Assembly (NCBI GenBank): GCA_003194525.1
Contig: NBIV01000128.1
Coordinates: 62,001-126,000, forward strand
DNA from: Gracilariopsis chorda
Lineage: Eukaryota > Rhodophyta > Florideophyceae > Gracilariales > Gracilariaceae
Direction: 5' to 3'
DNA: 64,000 bases
The notes under the pieces were generated by a model, which saw only the letters and a program-made list of their open reading frames with translations, did no database searches and was not told the origin of the DNA. Below are positions 49,282-61,429 of the stretch, piece after piece; position 1 is the first letter of the stretch; each line of letters starts with the position of its first letter. The translations under genes and the position numbers were made by a program.

Positions 49282-52044
49282 CCATGACATTACGATGAGG
49301 AAATTTCCTCACCGATTTTTATGGTGGGGGTTGGTAAGGTCGTCCCAACTCACCGACATCACGTCCTACCGTCCCGCCTCTCGGTGAATCTCACCGAGCG
49401 TTGGTCTGGTCACCGATCTATTCACCGAGCGGGACGTAGATCCCTACCGTATCTTGGTGCTTTTAATCTTGGTTTTCGTCGCAAGCATGGTACAATGTTT
49501 GCACCTTCCGGTGATAAACGTCCCACAACCGATGTGCACTATAATTGCATCATGTTTCCATGCCAGACCATAATTATTTCAGCACTGGCAGCGGTCTTGA
49601 GAATAAAACAGACAGTCTACAATTACAAACTCCGCAATCGCCAAAAACCAACATTGAACACGCAAAAATGCCATAAAACCCAAAATTGGACGACTTACCA
49701 TTGCGGCAGCCGGCGAACTTGAACATATCTCTTGAAATGGATTCCCATACAACTCAGACCCTTGATAAATATCTCAACTCTGTTGTAGCCGGAGGATTAG
49801 CAACCTGAAGATAGTGACGAGGATTCCAGCTCTCGAGGTTCCGACTGTTACTACACAGACACTAATTGCACCGCTTCATCTCTAGAAGGAGCACAACTTT
49901 AAACACAAGAACATACAATTTCTGACAACGAAGTACGTGAACTTCATGAAGGTTTGAAAGCCGCATCCACGCGAAATAGATGTAAAAAGTCACTTATAAC
50001 CGTTTTGAGGCCCGAATAATAGCGGTAGAGGATGTTTGGTCTTCTTTGTTTAGCAATGAAATGGATTGTACATTCGATAACACTCAAGATTCTCATGATT
50101 TTTCAACGACAGTGCTAGTTGATAATGATTCAGAGAGGGGAAATTTGGGCAAAGGCCTAAATGAATGAACGTATTGTTCTCCGCTCAATGGAATTGAGCT
50201 CAATATTGATGAGATCGACATGGTGTTTGGCAAATGTTTTGTAGAGGAGGCAAACAAGGTTCTTTACAATGTTACAAATGAGATTCGAGAATTGTCACCA
50301 AAGAACAGTAGTTCTGGAGATTCTAATCTCTCTCGGCTTGCAACGTTTGAGTTGTTTCTACCCAATTATGTGCTATTCAAGATTGCCACCAATGTTAATC
50401 GGGTGCTCGAAGCCCGCTGTCAACCACCTACAAATGCCTTCGAAATGAAGGGTATCATTATTTTTCATGTTCTTGCAGCGTTTTACTCGACGACAGTGAG
50501 CACAATGACAAAAAAAAAAAAAGGCGGAATTCTTCTTTCAGACAGTAATTTCTGGGAAGCGGCATCTTGATGTCTGGTCCGCGTTGAGATGCACAACTAA
50601 AAGAAGACAAAGGGTAGAAGAGTGTGGATATGGGTGGTCCAATTTGCCACAAAGGGCTTACTCTTTTGTAACATAAAATTTACGGATTTAAGGTTGAAGT
50701 GTCTGTGGTATCGAGTGATTTGCCAATTGAATGCTCTATTCATTACCCTGGATCAGTAGCGGATATTCATATTATGCTTGAAAACTTTTGAAATTTTCGT
50801 GCAGCTGCTTTGAAAAAGAGAATTTTGAAGAGGAGTGTTACGGAGATTGGAATTTTATCTGATGAGTACGAAGGTTACTGAGCTGTACTCTTGCAAAAAC
50901 GATATCAGAGGGCAAAGAAATTTGCAGGGCTGTACATCCCAAAAAGAAGCCAAGGAACAGGTTGCTTAGTTTGGATGAGGAAAGTGAAAATAGGAAATTT
51001 TCATCGGATTGGATTATCCTCGAAAATTATTTCGGTCGCCTGTGCATTTTGTGGTATATTCTATTTTTGAAATTTAGGTGGAACGAAAAATTGTATGACA
51101 AAATTTTTAAATTTTGTCTTGGAATGACAAACACGCATGTAACTTTGCATCCGCTCCGAAACATGGATGGAGAATTTTCTGTGCGTGTCATGAACAGACA
51201 GTATGCTATAGAAGAGGAAATTGGAAAAAGAGGAGATTGACTATTCAGAAATGTCGCGAAAAGCGGCAGCGCCGCTTGAAAGTTCAGTTTGGTAACGTTG
51301 CGAGCGATGACGAGACGCTAGATCCGCATTGTTGATTGGCAAGTACGTAATTTCGAGTTTTACTGGTGTGTTTAGCTAACAACGCTAGTACTACACTCTA
51401 TGATAAGTTTATGAGTAAATGAATTGTTTGCATTATATGCGGTGCTGTGCGCTACCTGCGCATTAACTCGATATCAACGCAAATCCAAGCTCTTTGCGCT
51501 ACAGTAGAGTAGCTGTTTTGTAGTCTTAGTGTTTCAATACACCCACATTAAATGAGCACGAAGAAGAATCTCACTGCAGTAGATTGGAAGGTCAGTAGAG
51601 CCCAGTAGTTTAAAACTTTTACCTTATTCACAAACGTCCAGTCAAACGCTTATGAGAATAGCTCCACCTTACACAGACAGAGATAGAAGCTACAAACCAT
51701 AAAAAGAGTCCCTAGACTTTCAAAAAGTAAATCCCTTGCTTCATATTTTGCATATAACGAAGTCATACTACAACTTTTGACGATGGTTTATAACTGATTG
51801 ACAACGCATTCGTCGACAAAATCTGCCTTTCTCTGTGTTAACGCGCTCCAATGACAGCTACGCGGTACTTAGCAGCAGTGAAGTCTCGTAGGCGTTCGGC
51901 CCATCTTGAAAAAAGATCGGTGAGATCGTCCTGTCAAATTGGTGAGCTCACCGAAGTTCGGTGAGGCTCCCCGAGAGGGGGGACGACCTCACTGACCCTC
52001 ATTTTAGAAAATCGGTGAGGAAATTTCCTCACCGAATGTCATGG
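49282..52044 (+). mobile_element. DNA transposon with palindromic terminal inverted repeats
   Basis: The two ends are inverted repeats of roughly 60-70 bp: the left starts CCATGACATT and holds GAGGAAATTTCCTCACCGAT (49296-49316), the right (51985-52044) ends AATGTCATGG and holds the perfect palindrome CGGTGAGGAAATTTCCTCACCG at about 52014-52035. Sub-terminal copies of CGGTGAG/CTCACCG are repeated several times inside both ends, probable transposase-binding sites. The interior holds DDE_Tnp_4-like transposase remains. No target duplication identified with confidence. Confidence 0.7.
49750..51240 (+). pseudogene. DDE_Tnp_4-like (IS4EU/Harbinger-type) transposase remains
   Basis: Broken plus-strand reading frames inside the TIR pair. 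The N-terminal part is acidic and Ser rich (near 49790). A frame from the ATG at 50220 (116 codons) covers an unassigned central part. After stops and shifts, SIHYPGSVADIHI near 50740 resembles the catalytic block PGSxHDxxI. The frame at 50962-51240 keeps the C-terminal signature FGRLCILWYIL, YDKIFKFCLGMTN and HPLRNMDGEF, typical of this DDE superfamily. Several stops; inactive. Confidence 0.6.
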
Positions 52045-52776
52045 GGTTATGCCACTCCTGCATTAGACTGGGCTGTCAAAACCCACTCCGACCCCCCAAG
52101 TATAACTTACCCAAGGATTGCTCTGACAACGAGCCAGTTGACCCCCTTAGAATACATCAATAAACGCATATTTATTTTCCTCCAAACTACTATCCAATGG
52201 TAATCAAATGATTTGCCCTATTGGAGCGAGTAAGGCGAGCACATGTAAGATCTGTCACTCTCGACAGCCTAAACTTTTATCAGCCCCATCAAACCCGTCT
52301 CGCACTTTTATATCTCTAACGTCTAACGAACAGGAAAATCCTTGCTGCGTCCAATCAGGCCATAGTATTCCAATTCCATGTACACGGTATCGATCTTCGG
52401 GCCTACGAAGCAAAAAATCTCTTCCAAAAATACCAATTGAAATTGCCACGGTACACATCAATGTGCTTCAATGCAGCCTGTATTTTGCACAATGTTTCCA
52501 ATAGTGTGCTCAAGCGCGGTAGAATAGCATCGGAAAGGTCTTGCAAACGGCATAGTTGTAGGTAGCAAACCTCTGTTTGAGACATATCGGCCATGGCTTT
52601 AGACGATAGTTGAAACGAAGAAGTAGAGTGAAAAAAGTTGTAGGGGGCTGCTTGGAGAAAAGTATTCTGCAAATTTAGAGTACATTCTAGTTTAAGTACA
52701 CAATCTTCAGCACATTGCAAAATAGGTAAATACAAACGTATCCAATTCAAACAACAAAATAAATAACGTACAGTAC
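52045..52776. other. Intergenic DNA
   Basis: No gene called. A 148-codon minus-strand frame at 52403-52849 (with LSDAILPRLSTLLETLCKIQ) overlaps the following tandem repeat and has no family motif. Confidence 0.3.
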
Positions 52777-53045
52777 AACCTGCGTACACCCTTCTACCAA
52801 AAATAGTTATCGTTTCCCTAGTGCATACGTATGCTGCACAGTACTGCAAACGTATACCCTTCTAACAAAAATAGTTGTAGCCTATGTATTGCATACGTAG
52901 GCTTCGCAGTTCTGCAAAGGTATACCCGTCTAACAAAAATAGTTTTCATCTATGTAGTGCATACGTAGGCCACATAGTTCTACAAACGTATAACCCTCTA
53001 AAAAGAATAGAAATTAGCTATACGTTGCATACGTAGGTAAATTCG
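52777..53045. repeat. Tandem repeat, four copies of a 64-68-bp unit
   Basis: Unit starts near 52781, 52845, 52913 and 52981. Conserved cores are CGTATACCCTTCTAACAAAA and TAGTGCATACGTAGG. Copies diverge from first to last. Each unit contains a GCATACGTATGC-like palindrome half (CATACGTA). No coding capacity. Confidence 0.75.
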
Positions 53046-53639
53046 TACTTGATATGTATTGACGTCTGAAACCAGTACTGAATAAGAATGCAATGCATAT
53101 GTACTTAGTAAAGAACTAAGTATGTAAACGATGAATTTAATGCTGGTTTCAAGAACATCTTGAGACGATGAAGACAATATGTACACGTATACATCATGCG
53201 GGAAATTATTGTGCAACACCAGTTCTCCACTTAAGGGGCAGAGGCGGTACATGTTTCATCGAAACGTGGTCACCAAATCTCTCATTCTCTCTCCGGTTCT
53301 CGCAGTGCGACATGAGTTCTTCTTCGCATGGACCGCCTTCACGGCGTGGTGGACGCCAGTCAGAATCAGCCCGTGCATCATTGAGACATAACCGATGAGC
53401 TTGCGCAGGTGGACTTAGGGACTAGAACAGAGCCTCCCCAAAATGATATGGAACCTCAGAACCCTGAAGAGATTTAATTGGACTCCTGTCGTTCTTCTGG
53501 CATTCAAAAGGAAGGATATAGGACGGTTATGCGCTTTGCTGGGAGACTTCGTCAAGGCATTCACTATGGAGCAAAATATGTCTGAGATGCAACGGCAGAA
53601 AATATTCGTCAAGGCCTAGCAGGTCTGAAGTCTTCATAT

Positions 53640-56600
53640 CCAGAGTACCAACCAGTCACTTGCACACTTCTAGCGTGTTGTGGGACGTGCAGTGCAAACA
53701 GCTACCGAGCAACTCGATGTCTGCTCCAATATTCGGGGGTGGGTGTTTCGTATTCGTATGTGCAAGTATTTTGGCGCAGTTCTGCTTGGTGCAGAGATCG
53801 AAGGAATATGCTGTGGATATAAAAGCTCCAGATCGCTTAGAGTTTCTTTCAGACGAGTGCATATCGATTCGCCACTTGAAGACTTATATCGCTTACCTTC
53901 TTTTCAAACGCTATCAACACACTTAAATGTGTTATTTGCAACCATTGTCACATTCATGGATACGAAGTACGTTTGGGGTGGAGGTCCGTCATTTCTTCGA
54001 CTTCAAGGCAATTTGTCTCTTTCTGTTCCAGGCCAGGACGTGCGCTACACATATTTTTGGGCGTAAGGTCCTCCCAGTCTTAATTCACGGGATTATTATT
54101 CTTCTTTCACGAGGAAAATGGTGTCTAACCCCAATATTCGGTACTTGGTTCCAAAGTTACACCATTTCTTGCAACGACGACCACATATTGTCCGACAGAG
54201 ATAGAGAAACTAGTTCAGACCAGACCAAAGTGTTCTGAGTATATCAAACGCAGACGAGTTTACTCTGGACATCTCTTCAGACTCTGTTCAGGAAGGAATA
54301 GTTTTGCAGAATTATCAAGGTGCCCATAAAGCCGAATTCGAGGTGAACTCCGCTGCTGGACCTTTACCATTGTACAGAGGGAACAGAGGTCCTGTCATGA
54401 GAGATTTCGTCGTGGAGCCAAGTAGACTGTTCATGTTGAAAGCCCCAGGTGCCAAGGTGGTAGGGGGAAGAGAATCGGATCACATGTCAACCGGAAATCT
54501 TCAACATCAAGTTGTCAAGTACGAGGGTTTGAAAAGGGCTTTTCCACTGCTCTACCCTTACGGTATGTTTCATGCTCCATATGATACAGCAAAATATATT
54601 TCATCAAGGGATGCGAATAACAGAGACGAAAGAATCCTCACACGGGCAGAACACTCTAAGCAGAGACTGTAAACCGATAATGTGCTGCTGAACTCTGGTA
54701 CTCTTCTTCAGCAATGGTTGCTTCGTAATAGCACAAACTTTGAAAAATTGAGACTTCGTTACTTGAAAACAGAACAGATGAGAATGGTTGAAGAACGTGA
54801 GCTGTGAGCTGGAACTGATACCGAAACAGATGAACTTGGACCTCCCGGTAATCTCTTCCTTCCAGGTAATTACCAAAACTCTGCATCGTACTGGAGACAA
54901 AAACGACTGGATGCAGAAGAAATTGTCTCTGGACTGGGCTCCCCGAAGCTTTTCGTCACAGTAACAATGAGCGTATGGCGGGAAGAGATTAAAAGGCTTA
55001 GTATGGACAGCGAAAAATTTGGAGCATTTTATCCCAAAGGAGACAGAAGCCGTCCTTTTAATAGGCTTGATCTTATTGCGAGAGTGTACAACCAGTATGA
55101 AAATTCAATCATGCACGATTTACAGAATAATTCAGAGCAGCTCTTTGGCTTGAAATGAATTGGGATGGCCCAAACCTGAGTTCCAGGAGAGAAATACTCC
55201 ACATCATCACATTCTTCTTTTGTTGGAGGGGGGCTTAATTGAAGATCCTGAGATCATTGACACTGTGATCAACGCAAAACTGCCTTAGAGTGACTTGCCT
55301 GAAGACCTAGAACTCCGAAAACTGGTGAAGAAATTCAATATGCACAGACACTGTCCATATTGCTGTGGTCGTACCTCTGACGCGAGGTGCCGATATGGGT
55401 ATGATCGACAAGACCTTATGTCTGAAAAAATAGAAATGAATACACAAATCGATTGACGTATCGAAGAATAAGAACAGAAGATTTGAAAGTGGTACCATAC
55501 AATCCAGACCTCACAATGAAGTACAAGGCTCAAGTCAATGTTGAAAGAATCCAAGGTGGCAGCGCTGTACCACACCTGATGAAGTATGCTTTTAAGAGTG
55601 CCAAAGAACAGCATTTGGTTGTATCAAGTCGAACGGAAAGCCAATCAGTTGCACAGAGCGACATGCTTCAAAATGAGATCAAGGCGTACATGAGCGCCAG
55701 AGTGGTGGGCACGGTTCAGGCTGCATGGAACCTCTTTGAGTTCAGGCCTATTCGAATCAATCTAACTGTACAGGAACGTGACACATATCTCCATGGAGAG
55801 CGACTGGTTTTGATACGAAACGTAAGGCTGCCTAGACGTCTGAAGTCTTCCCTGCTGGAAAGATATTTCAAACGCCCTTCCCAATACATGGACTTGGACT
55901 ACATGACATACTACGAGACTGTAATTGTATACTGTAAGCTATTCCGCTCTGTACCACAGTCTGAATCTACTTAGGATGGAGGAAGTCCACGAATTTACGT
56001 CGTGAAACGATCCGAAAATGATCGAATTGGGAATCGAATTAGATTTGCTTCTACAGCAAATCCCGAACTCTTCGCTCTTCGAATATTGCTCATGAACTCC
56101 GCATTCAGCTTCTTCGATGATTCGAAACGTGTTGGGAGCAAATCCTACTGAACTCATAGAGACGCAGCAGTAGCCCGTGGACTATATATCCATGGTGACG
56201 AGTACAAACGGCTTTTGATGAGGCAGTAAGATAGCATTCTAATCCGGGTAAGCTGTGTTAAATGGTGTTAAATTTCTTTCAACAAGGGGAAATTCCTAAA
56301 ACTGTGGTTGAAAAGCATGAAAGAGCTTCAACTGCAAATATAACTAAGGGAAACAGAGCATAAAGAAGAGAAGCACTACACCAAAGAATCATTGAGATTT
56401 CGAACAGACATGGTAGTCACCTTACCAGAAATGATCCCTTCTTTCATCATACTGTATCAGAACTTCATCTCGGAGAGAGCAAACTGCAATCAGCACAGAA
56501 ACGAGCTGAAATACGTCGCAGCTCTTCTTCGAGGTTCAAGCGAAGGTTGAAAGAGTGATATGATGATCTCAAAGAAGGCGCAAAGAAAGTCTTTGACAAA

Positions 56601-57020
56601 GTATTGAGAGACGTACAATATAGAGAGAGAACGAGAGAGTCTGAAAGACTCAACACACACATGGAAGGGCTTTCTTCTTACAAAGACGAGCGGGGACAGT
56701 GGAGACGTATCTCCTATCATTTCTGAGAAATACTACTGAGCAGGAAGGGTTATTGATGCTGATGACAGCCAATACAGGTACTGCTGCTGCACTATATGAA
56801 CGCAGGAGAACGTTGCACAGTTTAATTGGATTGGGATTCGATGACAACAAAAATTGGCAAAGTAGAGAGCCTTGGAGACTTTCCAAGTACAAACCACGAT
56901 TAAGGAAAGCAGAACTATTCCTTAGGACTGTTTTGGTTGTGGTTGATGAAGCTTCAATGTGCCCGAATATGCTGCTGGAGCCGGAGGTGAATGCAGTGCG
57001 GCAGGTGCATTTAAACTAGT
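53640..57020 (+). pseudogene. Helitron Rep/helicase, decayed
   Basis: Fragments in order on the plus strand. N-terminal Cys part near 53760-54060 (RMCKYFGAVLLG...GICCG). Helitron N domain around 54300-54670 (LKRAFPLLYPYGMFH) and 54967-55160 (FNRLDLIARVYNQYEN). Rep site near 55180: EFQERNTPHHHILLLL holds the HUH-type His pair, and VVPYNPDLTMKYKAQVNVE near 55490 the C-terminal Rep block, with the Tyr region KYAF after it. PIF1-like helicase remains at 56699-57020: MTANTGTAAALYE, TLHSLIGLG and VVDEASM. Helitrons move by rolling-circle replication. Numerous stops and shifts, and the helicase is truncated. The TC start and CTRR end with hairpin were not located. Confidence 0.75.
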
Positions 57021-58718
57021 GCTCTCGTGTGGTTGTGACAATGAGCAGGGGTCTACTGAAACCTCCACTGCTCACTCTTTGAACGAGCCATGCTTTCTTC
57101 CACAAGAAGAGGTACCAGGTCTATGACCTTCACCTTGCTTCACAACCACGCTACTGGTCACCAGAGCTCGGGCAATGGCCGCGATTTGGTTCTTACTTGT
57201 CAGGACGACGAATATGCCGTTGAGTCGAACCGAGAGCCACACCTCGAACACCAACGCCAGGGCCCTGGAGACGACTAGTACGGCCTCAAGTTTTCCCTCG
57301 AGTCTGAGCACGAAGACCGTCTGGAGACGAACAGCAACACCCTGAGTCTGATCTTGGACCTGAGATCGAAGAGCATCTCGGAGAAAATGGGCCTAGCTCT
57401 GAGCATGATCTCAAGCCTGAAGCCGAAGGCAGCCTCGGAGACGAAGAGCACAGCCCAGATTCTGATTTCTAAGACGACTAAAATGGCAGTGCAACGAACC
57501 AGGATATGCACCATATGAATCTCATCCTGGATGAGCTCTTTCTGAAACCAATCCCAGATGCATTGGAATTTTCCGGGCAGCTAACGGACTGCAATATATT
57601 CCTGAATTACGATGCGGTTGACAAGGTTAGGCACGGCGTCAGAAGGTGGAGTATGTGAACGCGGCCATTTCTAGTTACGGGAAAGTGCCTTTGTTTCGTA
57701 TGCAAGTCCTTGCGTTTCAAAGATTCTCCGCTTTGTTTATTTTCAAGGGTTTTAATCAGCTCTGCCAATTGTAACAAGCTATTCAACTACCTCCTCACGA
57801 GGAATTTCATAAGGCCGGAAACGATCAGGAGGTGTACGTAGATTAGCTCGAAGACTACACTATGGATCCGACCAAGAAACTGATGATTTCAATCAACTTT
57901 CTGAAGTCTTGGCAGCTTTTCACCGAAACTGGATCACTCGGGAGGATATCATTATAAAAGTTTATGAACCAATAAAAAACAAAAGACAGTGTTGAGACGC
58001 GATGCAAATCATCGAAATTCGCAGATTCAGCCCATTTAGGGGCGATCCACGAGTTAGCGCAACTCTGAACCTAAAATCAGATGCGAATTCAACTGTCAGA
58101 CGCCCTAACTGTAATGCCTCCAAGGGGCAACGCCACGACATCAACCTTATAAGCTGGTAAAGAGAATGCAACTTGGTTGCGTTCACGTCGCGTATATTTG
58201 ACACAACTGCAGACGCACCTCGTCTTCACAATCTTCTCACCCGGAAGAGCTTTCACTTTATCTTCTTACCAAAAATGTCCCGCAGCAAAAGAGAATGTCT
58301 AGATCTGCTCTGTTCTCGTCGCAAACTATATCTGGTTTTATACAGGACAGGAAAATCACGAAAACTGCAACAACAGAAGCAATATATCTTGTGCCTCCTC
58401 TAGAACTCGTGATACGAAGTAAATCGCAATGAAACAACCAAGAAAATCATAAGTCGCCAACGTTTTTCTACACTGCAGCACATACAAGTCTTTTTTGAGT
58501 TTGGTTTCAAATGACTTAATCGTGTGTGAAAACTGCATTTTATCTTGCTTACATTCACTTTGCGCCAGCCATTACAAAGAAAATAACGCCATAAATCGCA
58601 TATAGCTGCCGCAGTTGGCATAGAAGTTATGCTTTTTGTATGCCTTCGACTTTTGGCAGGTGGAAGCTAATTGGACGTTGGATGGCCATACGGAATAGAA
58701 ACCTCAACAACTTAGGCC
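57021..58718. other. Degenerate DNA after the Helitron
   Basis: At 57290-57470 one frame codes an acidic repeat-like string (SDLGPEIEEHLGENGPSSEH and similar units GLGDEE), perhaps part of a lost protein. Nothing else is recognised; the region may include the Helitron 3' end. Confidence 0.3.
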
Positions 58719-59112
58719 ATGTTTAACAAAAAAATCTTTGCTGTCAAGAACTGTCAGCTGTCGATACGATTTGCCCAAACAGAGCAAGAATTCAAAATGA
58801 ATACTAACCATTTTTGTAAGCTTCGTAACCGTCCACTATGTGGCTTGATTGCAGCACTTGATGGAATCGCAATTAAAATTCAGAAGCCTCGTCTCTATGA
58901 CGTTCCAGATACTCGCAAATTCTACAATTTCTTTTTTTTTTTTTGCGATATGCGTTCAGCCTTCTGTACAAGAAGATAGCAACGAATGTAGAGTTCTTTC
59001 ACCGTACGCTGGTCAGGGGTTGGGGCAAAATGAAGACACTTACAACCCCTACCTTTCTAGTTGTCGCACTATCGTTGAACAAGCCTTCGGTATGCTTACA
59101 AGCAGGTGTTAG
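58719..59112 (+). pseudogene. PIF/Harbinger transposase fragment (DDE_Tnp_4)
   Basis: Frames at 58719-58979 and 58849-59112 join across a run of 12 T (near 58930-58942). CGLIAALDGIAIKIQKP matches the first catalytic Asp block of Harbinger transposases, and CRTIVEQAFGMLTSRC the last (Glu) block. The stretch between is shortened. Only the catalytic core part remains. Confidence 0.65.
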
Positions 59113-60406
59113 AATTAGTTATTATTTACCCTTCTTTGACTATAGTAGGATGTAGTATCAGTTCTAACGTGCATAAACTAGCTAGTTTTATTCTACTCGA
59201 TCTCCTGAAGAGATCGGTTACCCATTCCCCATACCACACTGGTCTCAAAGCCGAGTTGACATCTTTGGACACCCTATCTGTATGAGATGACAACATATTC
59301 ATGTCAGAGAAGTCTTGGTTGACCACGTGGACATATTTGCTGTAAAGCACACGTTGCCTACTACTCATAACGTGGACATACACTTCACTCGGTACAGCAT
59401 GGATCGAACTGTCATGGACGATTCCCGAGGGAGTCGTGCCAAGTCAACACTGGCACCCTGGGTCCATGCCAGATCATCAAAGACCTTGTCTGATGACAAG
59501 TCATCCGCATTGATGGAATTTGCCAAGTCCAAACGACGAGATCCGGCATTGAACCCGGTAAACCAGTCGCGTACGGAGGCCAGCACGAGCACCAAGCATC
59601 GTACCGTTTAACTCGGACGAGTTCTCATCGACTAGTGGCCCTGATAGAACTAGACTAGACACTCTATATAAACCCCGATGGATGTTCCGAACTTCTAACT
59701 CGGATCATCACCATCGACTTTAAACCAATTAAACCAATGCACCTCTGTTCCTAACAGCAGGTTTGGTGTGTTTTAGTCTACGATAACGTATCCATTGAGA
59801 AAAGTTCCTGTCATCATCTTGGTGGCATGTAAGCTGCACAACTTTATTATCAATAACGCAGATCATACAATATTCGATTACATCCCAGCCAACGAAGAAA
59901 ACCACGTACATGGATCACCAGTTGTCCATTTTCGAGATGCACTTCACATGGAACGTGATAGTTGAGGTCACGAAATTGGTCTTGCTGATCATCAACATTG
60001 CGTGGCAATGTTTCTGAGCAGTAGCAAACAATGGGCTTCATACGACGAAGAACAACACAAACCCGTCAGTGAAACAACAAGAATGTTGGTAAAGGTAGCA
60101 ATCCACTGTTTCCGTCGCCTGCGCTCAGAAACGCCTCTCTGCACGTTTACAGCTCCGTGACAACGAGCTCCAGTCTGCTTGGAGCCTCTACTTTCCCCGC
60201 CAGATTCAGCACCTAATCCGCCGCGCTACGTGCATCGCACGCCAGTAGCAGACACTGCAAGTGCGCTTCAATCTCATCCAGTGCTACATCTTCCGCGCTG
60301 ATTGCAAGCTCATTCGCACCTCTACAGAGCTCTAACGCCTTATTAAGATCTCGCAACGCGCTCACCTCCAAAAAGTGCATAGCGCTCAAAGTTCGATCCA
60401 ATTCAA
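59113..60406. other. LTR-like or promoter-like DNA
   Basis: Around 59320-59690 hairpin-containing sequence ends with a TATA box (CTCTATATAAACC, about 59658) and could be a solo LTR or promoter; boundaries not found. Short minus-strand frames at 59729-60041 and 60213-60458 (LRDLNKALELCRGANELAIS) are protein-like in parts but were not recognised. Confidence 0.3.
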
Positions 60407-61045
60407 TCACTCTGAGCGAGCGCTTGCACCAGCTGTCTGTTCCAAGCGGTCTATACAAGTCTGCAACATCTGCCCTCCTACCTTATTCCACTCGTGCTTT
60501 ACCGGGGCTCTCTCCAAGGTAGACGCCACGGGTACCAGCTCTCTCTGGTGCGCCTCCTGCGCCTCCTTGGACGTGTCGACGCTCCACTGCTCGTCTTCGT
60601 CCTTGTCATCAATGGCAGTAGCAAAATTGGCAGCGGAGAACTGCAGCTCGCCCGGCGCAGCGTCAGCGTGCGTTACTTTCTTCGCAGCCTTCTTCGCGGC
60701 CTTTCTCTTGCACCGTTTGTCGTCGGTATCTACAAGCTCGCCAGTGGCCCTGCAAGCCTTGGCGGCCGTGCGAGTGGCCTTGTCTTTCTTTCCGTCGACC
60801 TTCTTCTTGCGGCCGTCGGGCGGGCTGTTGACAATGTAGGTGCACAGCTTGTAGATCATGTGACAATCGGCCTCGGCGGCACAAGCGTTGCAGAGCTGAG
60901 TGATGAGGCCATTATATTTGACCTTGACGTCGGTCTCAGGCAGGGAACAGCTCTGGTACAACAGGAACGTCTTGATAAATTTCTGCAGCGCGTCTGCCAG
61001 CGCGGCGTGGCTGAAGAACCCGATTAGAGGAAGATTTTGGCTCAC
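60407..61045 (-). pseudogene. eIF5-like zinc-domain fragment
   Basis: 212-codon frame without an ATG at its start. Residues 15-75 resemble the eIF2B/eIF5 zinc domain: ALADALQKFIKTFLLYQSC, SLPETDVKVK, LCNACAA, IYKLCTYIVNSPPD, matching the family block FIxxFVLCPxC-NPETDL-CxACG-HKLCTFILKNPP. One of the four zinc cysteines is missing (YQSC instead of CPxC) and the His before KLC is Tyr. A Lys-rich linker and an acidic stretch (IDDKDEDEQ) follow, as in eIF5, but no W2 domain is evident. In the family eIF5 is the GTPase activator of eIF2. The N-terminal GAP arm is also absent, so this is most likely a partial pseudocopy. Confidence 0.5.
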
Positions 61046-61429
61046 TTCTCAACACATGATGAACGAATGACTGGCATTGGAGACCTGTTCCAGCTTTCCC
61101 TTCATCGTAGAGTTGCGTTACGTGGTACAATACAAGAAATCAATCATAAATATTGCGCATTAAACATTCCAAAGTTCCTCCAAGACCTTCTTCTCCTGCT
61201 CGCTTGAGGGATTTGCTAGCATGTCCTTCACCTTCGCGATGGCCTCCAACAGGGCCTTTGTGCTTCCAGCATGGGCTTCAAATGCTTCAAATCATACCTT
61301 ATCGCGCTCTACCTCCTCCTTCTGTCACGCCACATGTTCCTCACGCGGTGTAAGTGCCACAGCCAGACGCTCCAATCTAGATATGGCAGCGCTACGGATA
61401 TCAGCTTTCACTCGTTTTGATTTGGACTG
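61046..61429. other. Spacer
   Basis: No gene recognised; short frames only. Confidence 0.3.

Noticed and set aside
52403-52849. 148-codon minus-strand frame
   Set aside because: It runs into the tandem repeat and shows no recognised domain.
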